Source of the DNA: a virus | Virus record (IMG/VR): IMGVR_UViG_3300015368_000138 | Span: 1 to 28,137 of that record | DNA length: 28,137 nt | Strand: one strand, 5' to 3' | In this document: positions 7,029 through 13,345 of the stretch, piece after piece | Layout: the number at the start of each line of letters is the position of its first letter | Numbering within the stretch: the stretch's first letter is position 1 | Position numbers and translations under genes: made by a program | The notes under the pieces: model-generated | The model's database searches: none | What the model saw: only the letters and a program-made list of their open reading frames with translations | Told to the model about the DNA's origin: nothing

Positions 7029-7378
7029 CTAACCGCAAAAAATTAACGATGTATCTGTACGATATCGATGGGCCAGTGCTCGAAGATTTGTATGCCATAC
7101 GCGATGAACTTAACGCTACTGAATCCGATGGTGTCTACTATGACATACTCGATGCATTTATGGAGATGTGGATGCAGGCTAACGACACCGATAACTATGA
7201 ACAGCAGCTATTTGTGCACCGCACGCTGCGCGATGTAGGCTATTACAAGTTAGTGCACAGCGAGTCTGATATAACTATTATTGACCAGTACATCGACGAC
7301 CTGCCGTATTATTGCGAAATGGGTCTAATTAACTGGGTCAGTTTAAAATCTGATGATTCGATTGTTGCGCGCGCGTAG
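7025..7378 (+). CDS. 117-aa strongly acidic unknown protein, third gene of plus operon
   Basis: About 20% of residues are Asp or Glu (23 of 117) against about 9 Lys or Arg, so the protein is clearly acidic. It reads as helical (VLEDLYAIRDELNA, DAFMEMWMQAND) with Tyr and Asp clusters such as YIDDLPYY. The ATG overlaps the preceding stop as ATGA, so it is probably translated by coupling. It has no recognised family. Small acidic phage proteins from such operons can act as DNA mimics against host nucleases or repressors, but nothing here proves that. Confidence 0.75.
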   Translation: MTNRKKLTMYLYDIDGPVLEDLYAIRDELNATESDGVYYDILDAFMEMWMQANDTDNYEQQLFVHRTLRDVGYYKLVHSESDITIIDQYIDDLPYYCEMGLINWVSLKSDDSIVARA

Positions 7379-7384
7379 TGTTCT

Positions 7385-7403
7385 GCAACCACCTTTCAAC
7401 CAT
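7385..7403. repeat. GCAACCAC...CAACCAT repeat, copy 1
   Basis: GCAACCACCTTTCAACCAT lies immediately before and into the start of the 39-aa gene, so its last bases include the start codon. It resembles the two copies at 7751-7769 and 7808-7827. Each copy contains two GCAACCA-like half units about 11 bp apart, roughly one helical turn. Confidence 0.5.
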
Positions 7404-7521
7404 GAAAAACATATACAATGGCCTTATTGACTTAGCGGCGGTGATCATTATCGCGGTGCTCGTGACCGCTATGGTAGTTTTAGGTTACAAGCAAAACGAG
7501 ATAGACGAAGACTGCCAATAG
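7402..7521 (+). CDS. 39-aa single-span membrane peptide ending the plus operon
   Basis: The frame encodes MKNIYNGLIDLA, a hydrophobic span of about 18 residues (AVIIIAVLVTAMVVLGY) and an acidic tail KQNEIDEDCQ. Charge distribution predicts the N-terminus and tail on opposite faces of the inner membrane. It lies 23 nt after the 117-aa gene, and the operon's intrinsic terminator starts about 100 nt later. No family is recognised. A role in host membrane modification or superinfection exclusion is possible but speculative. Confidence rests on the single clean span, the ATG and the operon position. Confidence 0.6.
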   Translation: MKNIYNGLIDLAAVIIIAVLVTAMVVLGYKQNEIDEDCQ

Positions 7522-7619
7522 CCTATTAAACGAACAGCTAGTATCCTACAATCGATTATTTTTTGTTTTTGATACCAACGTAGCCATAAAGTAACAAAAC
7601 TCATTTAAATCGATTCTAA

Positions 7620-7648
7620 CCGCAATTCTTACGATATGCGGTTTTTTT
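7620..7648 (+). terminator. Intrinsic terminator of the plus operon
   Basis: CCGCA (7620-7624) and TGCGG (7637-7641) form a 5-bp GC-rich stem around a 12-nt loop, followed by seven T residues (7642-7648). It lies about 100 nt after the last plus-strand gene and faces the same direction. Confidence 0.75.
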
Positions 7649-7665
7649 GTCTTTGTTTGGTCTCT

Positions 7666-7740
7666 GAACGCGACTTAAGCCCGAAGGAGCTTAAAGGGTA
7701 AGCGTTCCTTTACCTTTAGGTAAGTAGCATCTAGGTGCTA
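7666..7740. other. Three-stem hairpin block of unknown role
   Basis: An outer stem GAACGC (7666-7671)/GCGTTC (7702-7707) encloses TTAAGC (7675-7680)/GCTTAA (7689-7694). Next come TTACC (7710-7714)/GGTAA (7719-7723) and TAGCA (7725-7729)/TGCTA (7736-7740). All arms are perfect complements. Such stacked hairpins in 75 bp suggest a structured RNA or a processing or DNA-binding site. The transcribed strand is unknown. Confidence 0.45.
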
Positions 7741-7750
7741 GCACGTTTCT

Positions 7751-7827
7751 GCAACCACTGTGCAACCATAAAACGTCATTTCAACTACCCCTTAGCATCC
7801 ATGCTTAGCAACCATCTGTGCAACCAC
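7751..7827. repeat. GCAACCA double-unit repeats, copies 2 and 3
   Basis: GCAACCACTGTGCAACCAT (7751-7769) and GCAACCATCTGTGCAACCAC (7808-7827) are near-identical and 57 bp apart. Each holds two GCAACCA units 11-12 bp apart. A third, less perfect copy is at 7385-7403. The phased units resemble a protein binding site cluster; the binding protein is unknown. Confidence 0.6.
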
Positions 7828-7846
7828 CTCACTTGAGGTCTTTTTT
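7827..7846 (+). terminator. Second plus-oriented intrinsic terminator
   Basis: CCTC (7827-7830) and GAGG (7835-7838) form a short stem with a 4-nt loop, extendable by one base pair, followed by TCTTTTTT. It overlaps the end of the minus-strand 48-aa gene. It faces the same way as the first terminator and would stop readthrough from the plus operon into the minus-strand genes. The stem is short, so strength is uncertain. Confidence 0.5.
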
Positions 7847-7975
7847 AACGTCTTGAGCCGCAGTTTTGAGCTTGGCCGCTAGTGCCTCTGCCTTGTCCTC
7901 AACTGTGTCCACTTTGACAAACAGGCTTTTGATCTTGGCGAGCAGATTAGCGAAAAATAACTTAATTGAGTTCAT
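7829..7975 (-). CDS. 48-aa amphipathic helical peptide
   Basis: The peptide starts MNSIKLFFANLLAKIKSLFV, a hydrophobic amphipathic helix with spaced lysines, and continues with a charged helix KVDTVEDKAEALAAK and a lysine-rich tail. The ATG overlaps the stop of the β-helix gene as ATGA (7972-7975), so translation is probably coupled. The pattern resembles membrane-associating or coiled-coil phage peptides. I do not recognise a family. It is the last gene of the long minus-strand replication run. Confidence 0.7.
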   Translation of the reverse strand: MNSIKLFFANLLAKIKSLFVKVDTVEDKAEALAAKLKTAAQDVKKDLK

Positions 7976-8673
7976 AATGTTTCTATTGGATTAATGATAA
8001 ATTCACCAGCGATACCTGTGCGGTGATCGCCAAATCGTTTGTTATATTGCCAGTATAGCCAAGTCATTAATGACGGCCAGACGAAAATGGATGTAGGCGT
8101 GTTGCTTACATCAATAGATTTTGAGTCGCAGTATCTGCCGCGAACGATGATCTTGCCGCCGTTAGGATTGACGCAGTTGTTTAAGGTAACTCGTCTAGTC
8201 TTTGGCCGTTTGATCTGGTCGTAGATGGTCCAGTCGCCTAGCAATATGTCGTTAACTGAGCAGTCGTTGAAAGTGATATCAAACGCGCCTGCCTTAAATC
8301 CAGCGTCGCAAGTCTCGCTTAAACTAAAGTATGCGCTCGTTGTGCGTTTACGTTTGCCTGCGTTGGTAAACTTGCAGCGGTTAAATGTAATCCTGCCGCC
8401 TCGGACCTGATCGTATGCTCTACTGATACCATCGCTGAACGTGCAGTCATTAAACGTGATGTCTAGCGGTACGATAGTCATAGCACCATCAAAAAACGCA
8501 GTGACCTTGCAGCCCCAGTGCACAAAGCCGCCGACAAAGTTGCACCGATTAAATACTAGCGGACAGTCGTCGCCGTTAAGTGTAGCAACGGACTGGCCGT
8601 CCGTGGAGTTGTCGGGCATATCTGGATTAAACGTGTGTGCAACATCGAAGCGTGCGTCGTTTATAATTTTCAT
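7972..8673 (-). CDS. Right-handed β-helix-like protein, unknown role
   Basis: The 233-aa product has repeating strand-turn units with a conserved Asn-x-Cys ladder: LVFNRCNF (39-46), ITFNDCTF (72-79), ITFNRCKF (95-102), ITFNDCSV (133-140) and VTLNNCVN (162-169). Such [IV]xFNxC rungs are typical of parallel β-helices, as in pectate-lyase-like and phage tailspike folds. The last 50 residues (about 185-233) are aromatic-rich (VWPSLMTWLYWQYNKRFGD) and form a separate cap or domain. There is no signal peptide. Unusually, it lies among replication genes, coupled through overlaps to its neighbours on both sides, and not in the tail module. It could still be a virion or cell-envelope-binding protein. 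Confidence 0.75.
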   Translation of the reverse strand: MKIINDARFDVAHTFNPDMPDNSTDGQSVATLNGDDCPLVFNRCNFVGGFVHWGCKVTAFFDGAMTIVPLDITFNDCTFSDGISRAYDQVRGGRITFNRCKFTNAGKRKRTTSAYFSLSETCDAGFKAGAFDITFNDCSVNDILLGDWTIYDQIKRPKTRRVTLNNCVNPNGGKIIVRGRYCDSKSIDVSNTPTSIFVWPSLMTWLYWQYNKRFGDHRTGIAGEFIINPIETL

Positions 8674-8990
8674 TCGTGGAATTGCTTTAAGTGGTCGTTG
8701 TATTTATTTCTTAGCATTCTGTTATCAAATTCTAATTTATCGATACGACGCATCAAATCGCCGATAGTTTCCTCAATAGTCTGATCAGGCACATAACTGC
8801 AACCTTGCCACATATACTGCGGACGCTTGAAGACTATGATCCTGCGATTGCGTAAATAGTGAAACGTCTGCGTGGCCTGCGCTAGATCATAGTCGCAGAT
8901 TTCCATGACGTAAGCTATAACGCACGACTTAGTAAAGTCTCGGTCATGCTTGCGCGGACGCATCTGACAAAATAGTTCACGCAAGTTCAT
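8670..8990 (-). CDS. 106-aa protein with C-terminal coiled coil
   Basis: The N-terminal two-thirds (to about residue 65) contain basic residues and the pattern FTKSCVIAYVMEICDYDLAQ, then LRNRRIIVFKRPQYMW, which could be a winged-helix-like domain. Residues about 72-100 (ETIGDLMRRIDKLEFDNRM) form heptad-spaced leucines, a likely coiled coil. The start overlaps the stop of the primase-helicase gene (ATGA, 8987-8990), and its own stop overlaps the β-helix start. This implies tight coupling to replication. No family is identified. It may be an accessory factor of the primase-helicase. Confidence 0.75.
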   Translation of the reverse strand: MNLRELFCQMRPRKHDRDFTKSCVIAYVMEICDYDLAQATQTFHYLRNRRIIVFKRPQYMWQGCSYVPDQTIEETIGDLMRRIDKLEFDNRMLRNKYNDHLKQFHE

Positions 8991-10765
8991 GCTGTGTAAC
9001 TTTTCTTAGGTTTAACAGGAACGAACTTGGAATACTCCCAGCATATTCCAGATTCGCTGTGCCTAAGTCTAATTGATGTCGTCGGTTTTCCATCCAGACC
9101 TGTCATACCTGCACGTTTGCCTCTCTTGGTCAAGGTGAACGAAAAAACTGGAAGATCCTTTTCTTCGCGCTTGAGTACCGCAACCTCGCGGCTCCAGTTA
9201 GTGAGATCTGCTGATCCTGCTCCAGCGTAGGCCATGTCGGACACTGTGCCTGCCTGCTGATCGTTCTTAGGTTTAGGCATATGATGCAGCCATACCCAAA
9301 CGCATCCTGTATCTTGCAAAACTGGATTAAGTTTGTTGCGCAGAAAAGATGACATGAATTTCTGTTCGCTGATGTCGTCTCCAGCATAAGACAGAAGTGG
9401 ATCAACAAAGATCATATCTGCTTTGTGTTTAATAATAATAGAGCGAGCGAGGCGTATAAACTCGTCGCCAGTTTTTACTGTCTCATCATAAAAGCGCACG
9501 TTCTCATCCAAGAGATTCATTTCGCTTTCTGTTATACGCATTGCAGATACTACTCCCTTAAATGCTTCGGAAAGATCTCCGATGTCATTTTCTGCCTGCA
9601 CTAAGGCCACTCGTAGCGGCTTAATTGGTGTTATGCCAAAGAAATTCTTACCTAGTGCAAACGTAAGTGCCATTTGCATCGCGAACGAACTCTTACCTAT
9701 ACCAGACTGGCCGACGATAGTTAAGCTGCCGCCTTTGCACAGCCACCGCCTGCCTAAAATATTATTGGGGTCATTGTCTGTGTCATATGCGAGAAGCTCG
9801 CTTGGTTTATTAGGTTCGGTGATCTCGTTTTGATCACGCCAGTCAATCCACTCTTCCCAAGTATCAAAACCAATCTTAAGTGAAATAAGTTTCTGTTCAG
9901 TATCTCCGCGCATGATACCAGCCAAGCGGCTGAACCTGCTAGGATTCTTATTTGACTCGCAAGGATTATAATCTGAAAGATATTCGTAAACGGTATCTCT
10001 GCGAGATTCCCATTCCTCTTTATTTGTAGCGTCTACTTTTACCCATGCATGAAGTGATCTGCCGCCAGAGTCTATAATGCAGCTTATAGGCAGCCTGCAC
10101 TCAGTGATAATGGCCAGTTGCTGATCCTTGGATAGTTCATCAAACTCAATAAGTACATGACGGTAAGCGGAAACATTTGAATCGCTTCCGTCGTATCTGT
10201 CTGTATTTGTAGGATTAATACGAATCCATGCACCTTGAGGCTTATCGTTCCACATCAAATCTGGAAACATATCAAGCCACTTGCCGCGAGACATAAAAGT
10301 ACCACTAGAAGCTGGAAACCATTTTGCGCGCTGTTCGTCGTAGCGTGCGTCTGTAGTAATACAGATCCAATCATGTTCACTAAATACTGCATTTAGAAAT
10401 GCTCTGGTAGCATCTACACCGCTTAAATTGGACTGAGTAGGTCTACTATCGACTCGGCGAATGATAAACTTACCGCTAGGCGACACGTTAGACTTATTAT
10501 GCTCAGAACTAGCAAGATGACCAGCAGGCTTATCATGCTGAGTTTTGATAGCTTCATTAATTTTGTGGTTTAGTTCGTTTTCGTTCCAAGCAGGAGTGCA
10601 CTTCAAGTTGTATTCTTTAAGTAGCAGTAATGCATCTGAGCGTGAAAGGTTAAAGCCGTGAGTTAATGCTACGGCAACAGTGAATGTTATATTATGTCCT
10701 CCTGCGCCTGATATGGCTGGTGGACACTTAGCCAGATATGATCTGGCGCGGTCTAATAGTTGCAT
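8987..10765 (-). CDS. Fused AEP-type primase and RecA-like helicase
   Basis: The 592-aa protein combines primer synthesis and DNA unwinding at the phage fork. Residues 1-75 (LAKCPPAISGAGGHN ... NELNHKINEA) match the primase C-terminal-like helical module found in phage primases. The central part contains AEP-like motifs: LIEFDE (205-210), SGGRSLHAW (233-241, histidine at 239) and NPSRFSRLAG (274-283). The C-terminal RecA-like domain has Walker A GQSGIGKSS (352-360) and Walker B MIFVDP (451-456), followed by LHHMPKP and a basic tail. Domain identification is from motif spacing and not a database search. No DNA polymerase gene is visible in the window. Confidence 0.85.
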   Translation of the reverse strand: MQLLDRARSYLAKCPPAISGAGGHNITFTVAVALTHGFNLSRSDALLLLKEYNLKCTPAWNENELNHKINEAIKTQHDKPAGHLASSEHNKSNVSPSGKFIIRRVDSRPTQSNLSGVDATRAFLNAVFSEHDWICITTDARYDEQRAKWFPASSGTFMSRGKWLDMFPDLMWNDKPQGAWIRINPTNTDRYDGSDSNVSAYRHVLIEFDELSKDQQLAIITECRLPISCIIDSGGRSLHAWVKVDATNKEEWESRRDTVYEYLSDYNPCESNKNPSRFSRLAGIMRGDTEQKLISLKIGFDTWEEWIDWRDQNEITEPNKPSELLAYDTDNDPNNILGRRWLCKGGSLTIVGQSGIGKSSFAMQMALTFALGKNFFGITPIKPLRVALVQAENDIGDLSEAFKGVVSAMRITESEMNLLDENVRFYDETVKTGDEFIRLARSIIIKHKADMIFVDPLLSYAGDDISEQKFMSSFLRNKLNPVLQDTGCVWVWLHHMPKPKNDQQAGTVSDMAYAGAGSADLTNWSREVAVLKREEKDLPVFSFTLTKRGKRAGMTGLDGKPTTSIRLRHSESGICWEYSKFVPVKPKKSYTA

Positions 10766-10786
10766 GGATTTTTGACGAGTACAGCG

Positions 10787-10981
10787 TCAGTTATTTTTGG
10801 GATCTATCGGTGTAAGAATATAAATTTCTACATTCTGTTTAAAGTGCATGAGCTTGTTCATTGTATCAGTGATTAATGTAGCCTCTTCTATACTCATCGG
10901 ATATCCTGCGTTGTTCTTCATCAGTAGTAACATCGCGTCCGCTGCTTGACTTAATAATAAGTTTTTTTCGTTTTCTTTCAC
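10787..10981 (-). CDS. 64-aa helical protein overlapping the KGD-type gene
   Basis: The frame is open to 11059, but its first part lies opposite a better-supported gene in another frame, so GTG at 10981 is preferred here. The product is helical (LLLSQAADAMLLLMK, then SIEEATLITDTMNKLMHF) and ends in a short hydrophobic strand VEIYILTP. It overlaps the KGD-type gene by about 116 nt. The distinct amino acid patterns in both frames suggest both are translated. No family is recognised. The alternative start ATG at 11059 would give 90 aa. Confidence 0.5.
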   Translation of the reverse strand: MKENEKNLLLSQAADAMLLLMKNNAGYPMSIEEATLITDTMNKLMHFKQNVEIYILTPIDPKNN

Positions 10982-11063
10982 GCTTGCTCCAGTTAATTGT
11001 TTCAAAGTTATCGCGAAACTGATTGCTAAAGCAATTGCGCGGTGAGTCACCTTTACCATTCAT
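10866..11063 (-). CDS. Small KGD-type phage protein (MNGKGD...FRDNFETINW)
   Basis: The first 25 residues, MNGKGDSPRNCFS and FRDNFETINW, match a small conserved phage protein type characterised by N-x-K-G-D, a following R/P and an F..NF..I.W tail. It is common in tailed phages and of unknown function. The C-terminal part (residues about 26-65) is highly charged and shares DNA with another frame, so it may be less constrained. The ATG lies 1 nt after the DUF6378 gene's stop codon. Length beyond residue 30 is unusual for the type and deserves checking for a frameshift. Confidence 0.7.
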   Translation of the reverse strand: MNGKGDSPRNCFSNQFRDNFETINWSKRERKRKKLIIKSSSGRDVTTDEEQRRISDEYRRGYINH

Positions 11064-11064
11064 A

Positions 11065-11343
11065 TTATTTTTCGGGTTTTTTTCCTGTGATTGACCAGAT
11101 ATAGCATAATATGTATCCGATCATATCTGTAATGTTATCGTCCTTGTGCTTGTGCATCTCCCTGCTCATCTTAAGTCCGACCATCATAAGCATTGCTTCC
11201 TCTGGAGTAATATCCTCCTTAAGTTTGTGTGCTAATAATCCAGACCATATCTTAGAAGTTTTTATGTAATCATCGCGCGGATTTCCGTAAGAAGAATTAC
11301 GGTCACCCAGAACTAGATCACTGGCTTCTTTTAAGTAGTTCAT
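11065..11343 (-). CDS. DUF6378-type phage protein
   Basis: The 92-aa protein shows the DUF6378 pattern: an N-terminal helix ending GDRNSSYGNPRDDY, then KIWSGLL, then a helix AMLMMVGLKMSREMHKH and the C-terminal KDDNITDMIGYI. The spaced G-R-x(3)-YG, K-x-SRE and H-x-D-N-x-x-D motifs are characteristic. The family is widespread in phages and sits near nucleotide metabolism and recombination genes; a nucleotide pyrophosphohydrolase-like activity has been suggested by the arrangement of acidic and His residues, but I know of no settled function. It overlaps the 97-aa gene by 26 nt. Confidence 0.85.
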   Translation of the reverse strand: MNYLKEASDLVLGDRNSSYGNPRDDYIKTSKIWSGLLAHKLKEDITPEEAMLMMVGLKMSREMHKHKDDNITDMIGYILCYIWSITGKKPEK

Positions 11344-11611
11344 GTTGTTTTAATTCGTTACAGATATTTGAAATTGAGCTTACGGATCTATTTAAGTCTT
11401 TTCCAATCGAACTCATTTTGTGTCCGCTTTTCCAAAGTTTAATTATCTCTAATTTTTCTTCTTCACTTATTGGATTAGCTGAACCTCGTGATTTCTTTTC
11501 CTGTACTTTGTTTATTGTTTTTTTACTCATGTATACTGGTTCTTCTAAGTTTTTGCAGTATTTATCAAATAGATACTCAATGGATCTCATACAATCGTTT
11601 GCGTAACTCAT
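11318..11611 (-). CDS. 97-aa HTH protein
   Basis: The N-terminal 25 residues are helical (SYANDCMRSIEYLFDKYC), followed by a basic linker (KKTINKVQEKKSRGS). Residues about 49-85 form a helix-turn-helix of resolvase/homeodomain type: ISEEEKLEIIKLWKSGHKM, then SSIGKDLNRSVSSISNIC. This resembles the GcrA/Hin-like pattern of a scanning helix, SG turn and recognition helix. It probably binds DNA, and its place with the replication genes suggests transcription control. The start is coupled to the 48-aa zinc-knuckle gene by an ATGA overlap. Confidence 0.75.
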   Translation of the reverse strand: MSYANDCMRSIEYLFDKYCKNLEEPVYMSKKTINKVQEKKSRGSANPISEEEKLEIIKLWKSGHKMSSIGKDLNRSVSSISNICNELKQHELLKRSQ

Positions 11612-11754
11612 TTCTTTTTTGGCCTGCCTCCTTTAAGTCCGTTAATGCGAGAAGCTGCTGATTTCTTTTCGCTTTTAATACTACCTAACAGTGATGCTGG
11701 TAGTATATCATTTCCGCAATGTGGACACTGCGTATAGTTTTTCATTTTTTTCAT
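11608..11754 (-). CDS. 48-aa CxxC protein with basic GGRPKK tail
   Basis: The peptide contains a CPHC zinc-knuckle motif (Cys10, Cys13) near its N-terminus, then a helical region (SLLGSIKSEKKSAASRIN) and a basic tail GLKGGRPKKK that resembles an AT-hook. Only one CxxC pair is present, so metal binding would need dimerisation or another ligand. Two ATGs are possible: 11754, used here, and 11745. Its stop overlaps the start of the HTH gene (ATGA). A nucleic-acid-binding role is likely, and its exact target is unknown. Confidence 0.75.
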   Translation of the reverse strand: MKKMKNYTQCPHCGNDILPASLLGSIKSEKKSAASRINGLKGGRPKKK

Positions 11755-11762
11755 GGGAATTA

Positions 11763-13289
11763 TTATGCTCTAATTGGAATGCATTTACTAAATACCTTAT
11801 CTAAATAATCTTTAGCTTCGGTAAATGTTGCTGTGTTGGGCGAGGGGTGGCCCATTTTTCTTAACCAGTTCATCTGCTTTGGGGTTGCTAACTTGGAATT
11901 GCTACGAGTAAAAAGCAAATCAAGAAGTTTGGAAGCGTGTCCTCGATTACGAACCTTTTCGCAGTCAAATCCAAATCCCTTGAGTGCTTTAAGTTGGCCT
12001 TCGGTAGCGGTCATCGAGTGCCATTTCATCGTCTCGGAATAATCGGCCAGCTGCGTGTTGTGTAAATCCAGTGCGTAGGATATAGGATCTATCAAGCTCT
12101 TACTGCGGTACTTTGCTATACCTGCCTCGCGTGCTAACTTCTTTCGCAGAGATTCCTCTCGAATCTTCTGAGCGTCTACCTGCATTACTTCTAAATCTAA
12201 AGCCTCTTGAACATTATTCATATCAGACATAATGTTTGCTACTTCGTCGCTCTCGGCGATTAAGTGAGCAGGCTTAATAAGTGACAGCTTACCTGTGAGC
12301 CATAACGGATCTATGATAAGCAAATGATCTTTATTAGGCATAGGACGAGTGCCGCGCCCGATCATCTGAGAATATAAAGCTCTGCTGCGTGTAGGTCTTA
12401 AAACCATTAGGCAGTCGATAGAAGGCTCGTCGTAGCCTTCAGTAAGTAACATGGAATTGCATAAAAGATTACACTCGCCGCTAGAAAATCGTGATAGTAT
12501 TTGCTCACGATTATTTGAATTGCCGTCGATATGTTCTGCCTTCCATCCGCGAGCTTTACACATCTGTGCAAAAGTTTCGCTAGTCTTAATTAACGGTAAA
12601 AAAGCTAGTACCTTACGGCCTTTAGCGTGCTCAGTTAATGAGTCTGCCGCAGCTTCCAAGTACGGTGCTAAAGCCTCACCTAAATCTGCATCATTAAAGT
12701 CGCCTGCAATCGTGCGAACATTTGATAGATCTATATTTAATGGTACTGATTTTACAAAAATCTTTGACAGGTGCTTTTCTTTAATAAGGTCTAACAGTCC
12801 TATCTCGTAGGCCACTTCTTCGAAGTAGCTGCCTAAATTCTTTTTATCTCCTCGGTCAGGAGTTGCTGTAACGCCTAAAATTTTAGCTCCTTTAAATGCT
12901 GCTAATACTTGCTGATAAGATTCTGATAAAACATGGTGCGCCTCATCAATAATAACTGTAGCAAAGTTATTAGCCCACTTGTCTAGCCTGCGCTGCATAG
13001 TCTGTATGCTCGCTACTATTACTTGAGCATCGCCTGCGTGATGTTCGCCCTGCTCGCGGTCTGCGACTATTCCAGTGCTACGCTGTAATTTATCTTGAGC
13101 CTGTTTAATTAGCTCCTCGCGATGTGCAAGTATAAGTGTCCTGCCGTGTCCGAGTCTTGCTTTAGCTATCTGACTGAAAACTATTGTTTTACCGCTACCA
13201 GTTGGCTGAACAAGCAGTAGCTTATCATAAGTTTTCCATTTATCTAGGATAGCATTAATAGCTTCCTGTTGGTATGTTCTAAGTTGCAT
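11763..13289 (-). CDS. SF2 DEAH-type DNA helicase
   Basis: The 508-aa protein has the SF2 core: Q-like motif RTYQQEA (4-10), Walker A PTGSGKT (29-35), DEAH (115-118), TATPD (141-145) and motif VI QMIGRGTRP (308-316), in normal order and spacing. This matches the RecG/type III restriction-helicase family, as in UvsW-like phage helicases that remodel recombination intermediates. The C-terminal 190 residues are helical and contain a second helicase-associated region (QMNWLRKMGHPSPNTA). It follows the DUF669-type gene and precedes small regulators. It may unwind or reanneal DNA during recombination-dependent replication. Confidence 0.9.
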   Translation of the reverse strand: MQLRTYQQEAINAILDKWKTYDKLLLVQPTGSGKTIVFSQIAKARLGHGRTLILAHREELIKQAQDKLQRSTGIVADREQGEHHAGDAQVIVASIQTMQRRLDKWANNFATVIIDEAHHVLSESYQQVLAAFKGAKILGVTATPDRGDKKNLGSYFEEVAYEIGLLDLIKEKHLSKIFVKSVPLNIDLSNVRTIAGDFNDADLGEALAPYLEAAADSLTEHAKGRKVLAFLPLIKTSETFAQMCKARGWKAEHIDGNSNNREQILSRFSSGECNLLCNSMLLTEGYDEPSIDCLMVLRPTRSRALYSQMIGRGTRPMPNKDHLLIIDPLWLTGKLSLIKPAHLIAESDEVANIMSDMNNVQEALDLEVMQVDAQKIREESLRKKLAREAGIAKYRSKSLIDPISYALDLHNTQLADYSETMKWHSMTATEGQLKALKGFGFDCEKVRNRGHASKLLDLLFTRSNSKLATPKQMNWLRKMGHPSPNTATFTEAKDYLDKVFSKCIPIRA

Positions 13290-13294
13290 GGGAT

Positions 13295-13323
13295 GGGTGC
13301 GCGTTATTAAGCAGTCGCGCCCC
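13295..13323. promoter_or_regulatory. GC-rich hairpin in the helicase leader
   Basis: GGG-T-GCGCG (13295-13303) pairs with CGCGC-CCC (13316-13323), a stem of 5 plus 3 bp around one bulged T with a 12-nt loop. It lies 6 nt upstream of the helicase ATG on the minus strand. It could sequester the start or act as a processing or attenuation site. No U-run follows on either strand, so it is not a simple terminator. Confidence 0.4.
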
Positions 13324-13345
13324 TGCTTGTACCCTTATGCGACCA

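Larger units (their letters stand above)
7522..7828. other. Noncoding convergent region, 307 bp
   Basis: This gap has no credible gene on either strand (the longest frame, about 21 codons from 7636, overlaps the terminator). It holds a plus-oriented terminator (7620-7648), a nested-hairpin block (7666-7740), two copies of the GCAACCA repeat (7751-7769, 7808-7827) and the start of a second plus-oriented terminator. It separates the plus operon from the end of the minus-strand replication genes. Confidence 0.7.

Noticed and set aside
8039-8410. Plus-strand frames opposite the β-helix gene
   Set aside because: Short mirror frames of a gene with clear β-helix rungs and ATGA couplings; no ATG context or family pattern supports them.
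10962-10968. Canonical -1 slippery site in the overlapping frames
   Set aside because: The A-run can be read as a slippery heptamer, but a -1 shift would join the less convincing N-terminus to the less convincing C-terminus. The direction is wrong for the likely protein halves.
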